Positions 14,674 to 15,762 of a stretch of DNA of 15,762 nt are shown here, in pieces. A model generated the notes under the pieces. That model searched no databases, was not told where the DNA came from, and worked only from the letters and a program-made list of their open reading frames with translations. The position numbers were made by a program, and so were the translations under genes. The stretch comes from an uncultured Lachnospiraceae bacterium (GTDB lineage Bacteria; Bacillota; Clostridia; Lachnospirales; Lachnospiraceae). The stretch is taken from the NCBI GenBank assembly GCA_910585895.1, contig CAJUHY010000061.1, positions 1-15,762 of the forward strand. Direction: 5' to 3'. Positions within the stretch are counted from its first letter, which is position 1. Each line of letters opens with the position of its first letter.

Positions 14674-14713
14674 CTACCCATCCCCCTTCCCAACACAGTT
14701 ATCAATTACCATT

Positions 14714-15550
14714 TTACCCAATAAGCTTCTCTATCTCTTCTAACAGCTTGTCGCGGTCAACAGGTTTCAGCAAGTATCCTTGCGGTTTTAAGATAAGCGC
14801 CTCTTTAATCTTCTTGCGCTCCGTAACCCCGGTGAGGAAAATAACCGGAATATCCTTAGTTGCCTCTTTTGCACGCAGCTTCTCCAAAATGGAGAGCCCA
14901 TTTTCTTCGGGCATTATGTAATCCAACAGGATTAAGTCTGTCGTCCTCCTCTCTAAAAACTTCAAGGCAACCCTACCGCTGACGGCCGTTGCCACATCGT
15001 ATTTCTCATGCAGATGTTCCTTGATAAGCTTTAGCATCATCGGATTGTCATCCACTACCAAAATATGCTTTTTATGCGGTATTGGCTCTATATCCTTTGG
15101 GCCGCGCGACTCCTCGGCGGAATCTGGCATTTCCTGATTTCCTGTCAGCATAATATCCTCATCTTCATCGCCCTTAAACCCTTTTTTGCTCATAAACTCC
15201 AAAATCTTCTCCTTGATTGAAGTCGCAGAAAGCGGTCTGTGCAAAACCAGGCTCGCAACATTAACCGCTATCCGCTCAAATTCATCACAATCATCCTTGG
15301 AACCAAGGATAATACAGGGAATTTTTGAGCGCATAAGCCTGGAACTGATACTTAACATCTGTACAATACTGTCCCTCGGTTCATTGTAAAGACAATAAAC
15401 AAAAACATGCGGCGCAAAATAGTCTATATGCCCCACAATATCTTCGTAACGTGTTGAGGAACTGAGGACTACAAAATCATCCGTAATCTGTTCAAAAAAA
15501 GCTGTAATGGCGGAATCGTTTTTTCCAGTCACCAGAATTTTATATCGCAT
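14714..15550 (-). CDS. Response regulator with pseudo-receiver and true receiver domains
   Basis: This encodes 278 aa. Start 15550 is supported by AAGGAGGAG 6 nt upstream; an in-frame ATG at 15571 has no comparable site. Residues 1-118 fold like a receiver (YKILVTGKNDSAITAFFEQI; CIILGSK) but the expected phosphoacceptor strand reads HVFVYCLYNEP, with no Asp. An acidic linker (about 125-155) leads to a canonical receiver (about 162-278) with Asp167/Asp168 (VVDDNPMM), acceptor Asp210 (LLDYIMPEENG), Thr240 and Lys262 (LLKP). There is no DNA-binding output domain, so it likely works by protein contact or phosphotransfer. It is the first gene of an operon with the hybrid kinase 40 bp downstream, its likely partner. 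Confidence 0.88.
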   Translation of the reverse strand: MRYKILVTGKNDSAITAFFEQITDDFVVLSSSTRYEDIVGHIDYFAPHVFVYCLYNEPRDSIVQMLSISSRLMRSKIPCIILGSKDDCDEFERIAVNVASLVLHRPLSATSIKEKILEFMSKKGFKGDEDEDIMLTGNQEMPDSAEESRGPKDIEPIPHKKHILVVDDNPMMLKLIKEHLHEKYDVATAVSGRVALKFLERRTTDLILLDYIMPEENGLSILEKLRAKEATKDIPVIFLTGVTERKKIKEALILKPQGYLLKPVDRDKLLEEIEKLIG

Positions 15551-15702
15551 AACACTCCTCCTTAATTCCAATTTATCCTGCAGTGCATAACTGCAAATTT
15601 ATTTCTTTATTTACAGATTGCTCTGGTTTGACTACTGTCCACTGGCAAAGATATCAAATCCGTGAACAGAAGCCTGGTTTACACTGCCCTTTGTTTTCAA
15701 AT

Positions 15703-15731
15703 ATTATATTCCAGTTTCCCCATTTTGTAAT
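15703..15731 (-). promoter_or_regulatory. Candidate promoter for the response regulator-kinase operon
   Basis: On the minus strand ATTACA (15726-15731; 4 of 6 matches) and TATAAT (15703-15708; 6 of 6) are separated by 17 bp. It would give a leader of about 145 nt before the ATG at 15550. The leader has a small hairpin, TGCAGT/ACTGCA (15579-15584/15590-15595), of unknown meaning. Confidence 0.5.
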
Positions 15732-15735
15732 TTTA

Positions 15736-15749
15736 TAGTACCAAAAGGT
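15736..15749. repeat. Second copy of the 14-bp repeat end TAGTACCAAAAGGT
   Basis: This is identical to 4580-4593 and in the same orientation. Only one arm is visible before the window ends, so whether a full inverted-repeat element follows cannot be told. It lies a few bases from the candidate promoter at 15703-15731. Confidence 0.45.
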
Positions 15750-15762
15750 TTCCAGCGCAAAG

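Noticed and set aside
4580..15749. The two TAGTACCAAAAGGT copies as attL and attR of one element
   Set aside because: The recombinase genes would then lie outside the element, and the copies sit in promoter-like contexts; a dispersed repeat is simpler.
1..15762. CRISPR array, tRNA or rRNA genes
   Set aside because: No regularly spaced direct repeats, cloverleaf sequence or rRNA-like stretch was seen on either strand.

Overview
The window looks like accessory DNA from a Firmicutes genome, most likely class Clostridia and probably Lachnospiraceae. This is inferred from strong purine-rich ribosome binding sites, tandem TnpX/TndX-type large serine recombinases, a clostridial Cys-rich-peptide (CcpM-type) maturation cassette and a PocR-type hybrid histidine kinase. 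Every gene I can support lies on the minus strand, so transcription runs from high to low coordinates.

Region by region, in descending coordinates. (1) 15550-11974 holds a two-gene regulatory operon: a two-receiver response regulator and a hybrid histidine kinase (PocR sensor, HisKA/HATPase, degenerate receiver, true receiver, HPt). It has a plausible promoter at 15703-15731 and a strong hairpin at 11851-11895. (2) 11769-11347 is an S8 (subtilisin-like) protease gene cut off immediately after its first catalytic Asp. (3) 11340-9550 carries a perfect-consensus promoter (TTGACA, 17 bp, TATAAT; 11158-11186) followed by three decayed genes: a BlaR1/M56-type membrane peptidase with HEYTH, an ABC-exporter nucleotide-binding domain with several frameshifts, and a 36-codon S8 N-terminus. 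(4) 9457-4914 is an apparently intact, tightly spaced RiPP maturation operon: PaaK-like adenylate-forming enzyme, radical SAM/SPASM maturase (CcpM-like), a peptide-maturation protein with a P-loop-like motif, an acyl-carrier-related protein, and a 62-residue precursor with five clustered Cys. A hairpin at about 4827-4875 follows. (5) 4629-4476 has a 50-bp inverted-repeat element and a gene remnant. (6) 4475-1 carries a small protein and three consecutive large serine recombinases, the last running off the window edge. A compact predicted three-way-junction structure (763-810) sits just upstream of the last recombinase start.

Working model (inference): the interval from the S8 break (about 11374-11379) leftwards past position 1 is an integrative element whose recombinases sit at one end and whose cargo is the Cys-rich peptide cassette, inserted into an S8 protease gene. 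The rest of that protease should then lie just left of the window. The cassette's synthetic genes look intact, but the neighbouring exporter, M56 peptidase and S8 protease are broken, so the cluster is either decaying or relies on export and cleavage functions elsewhere.
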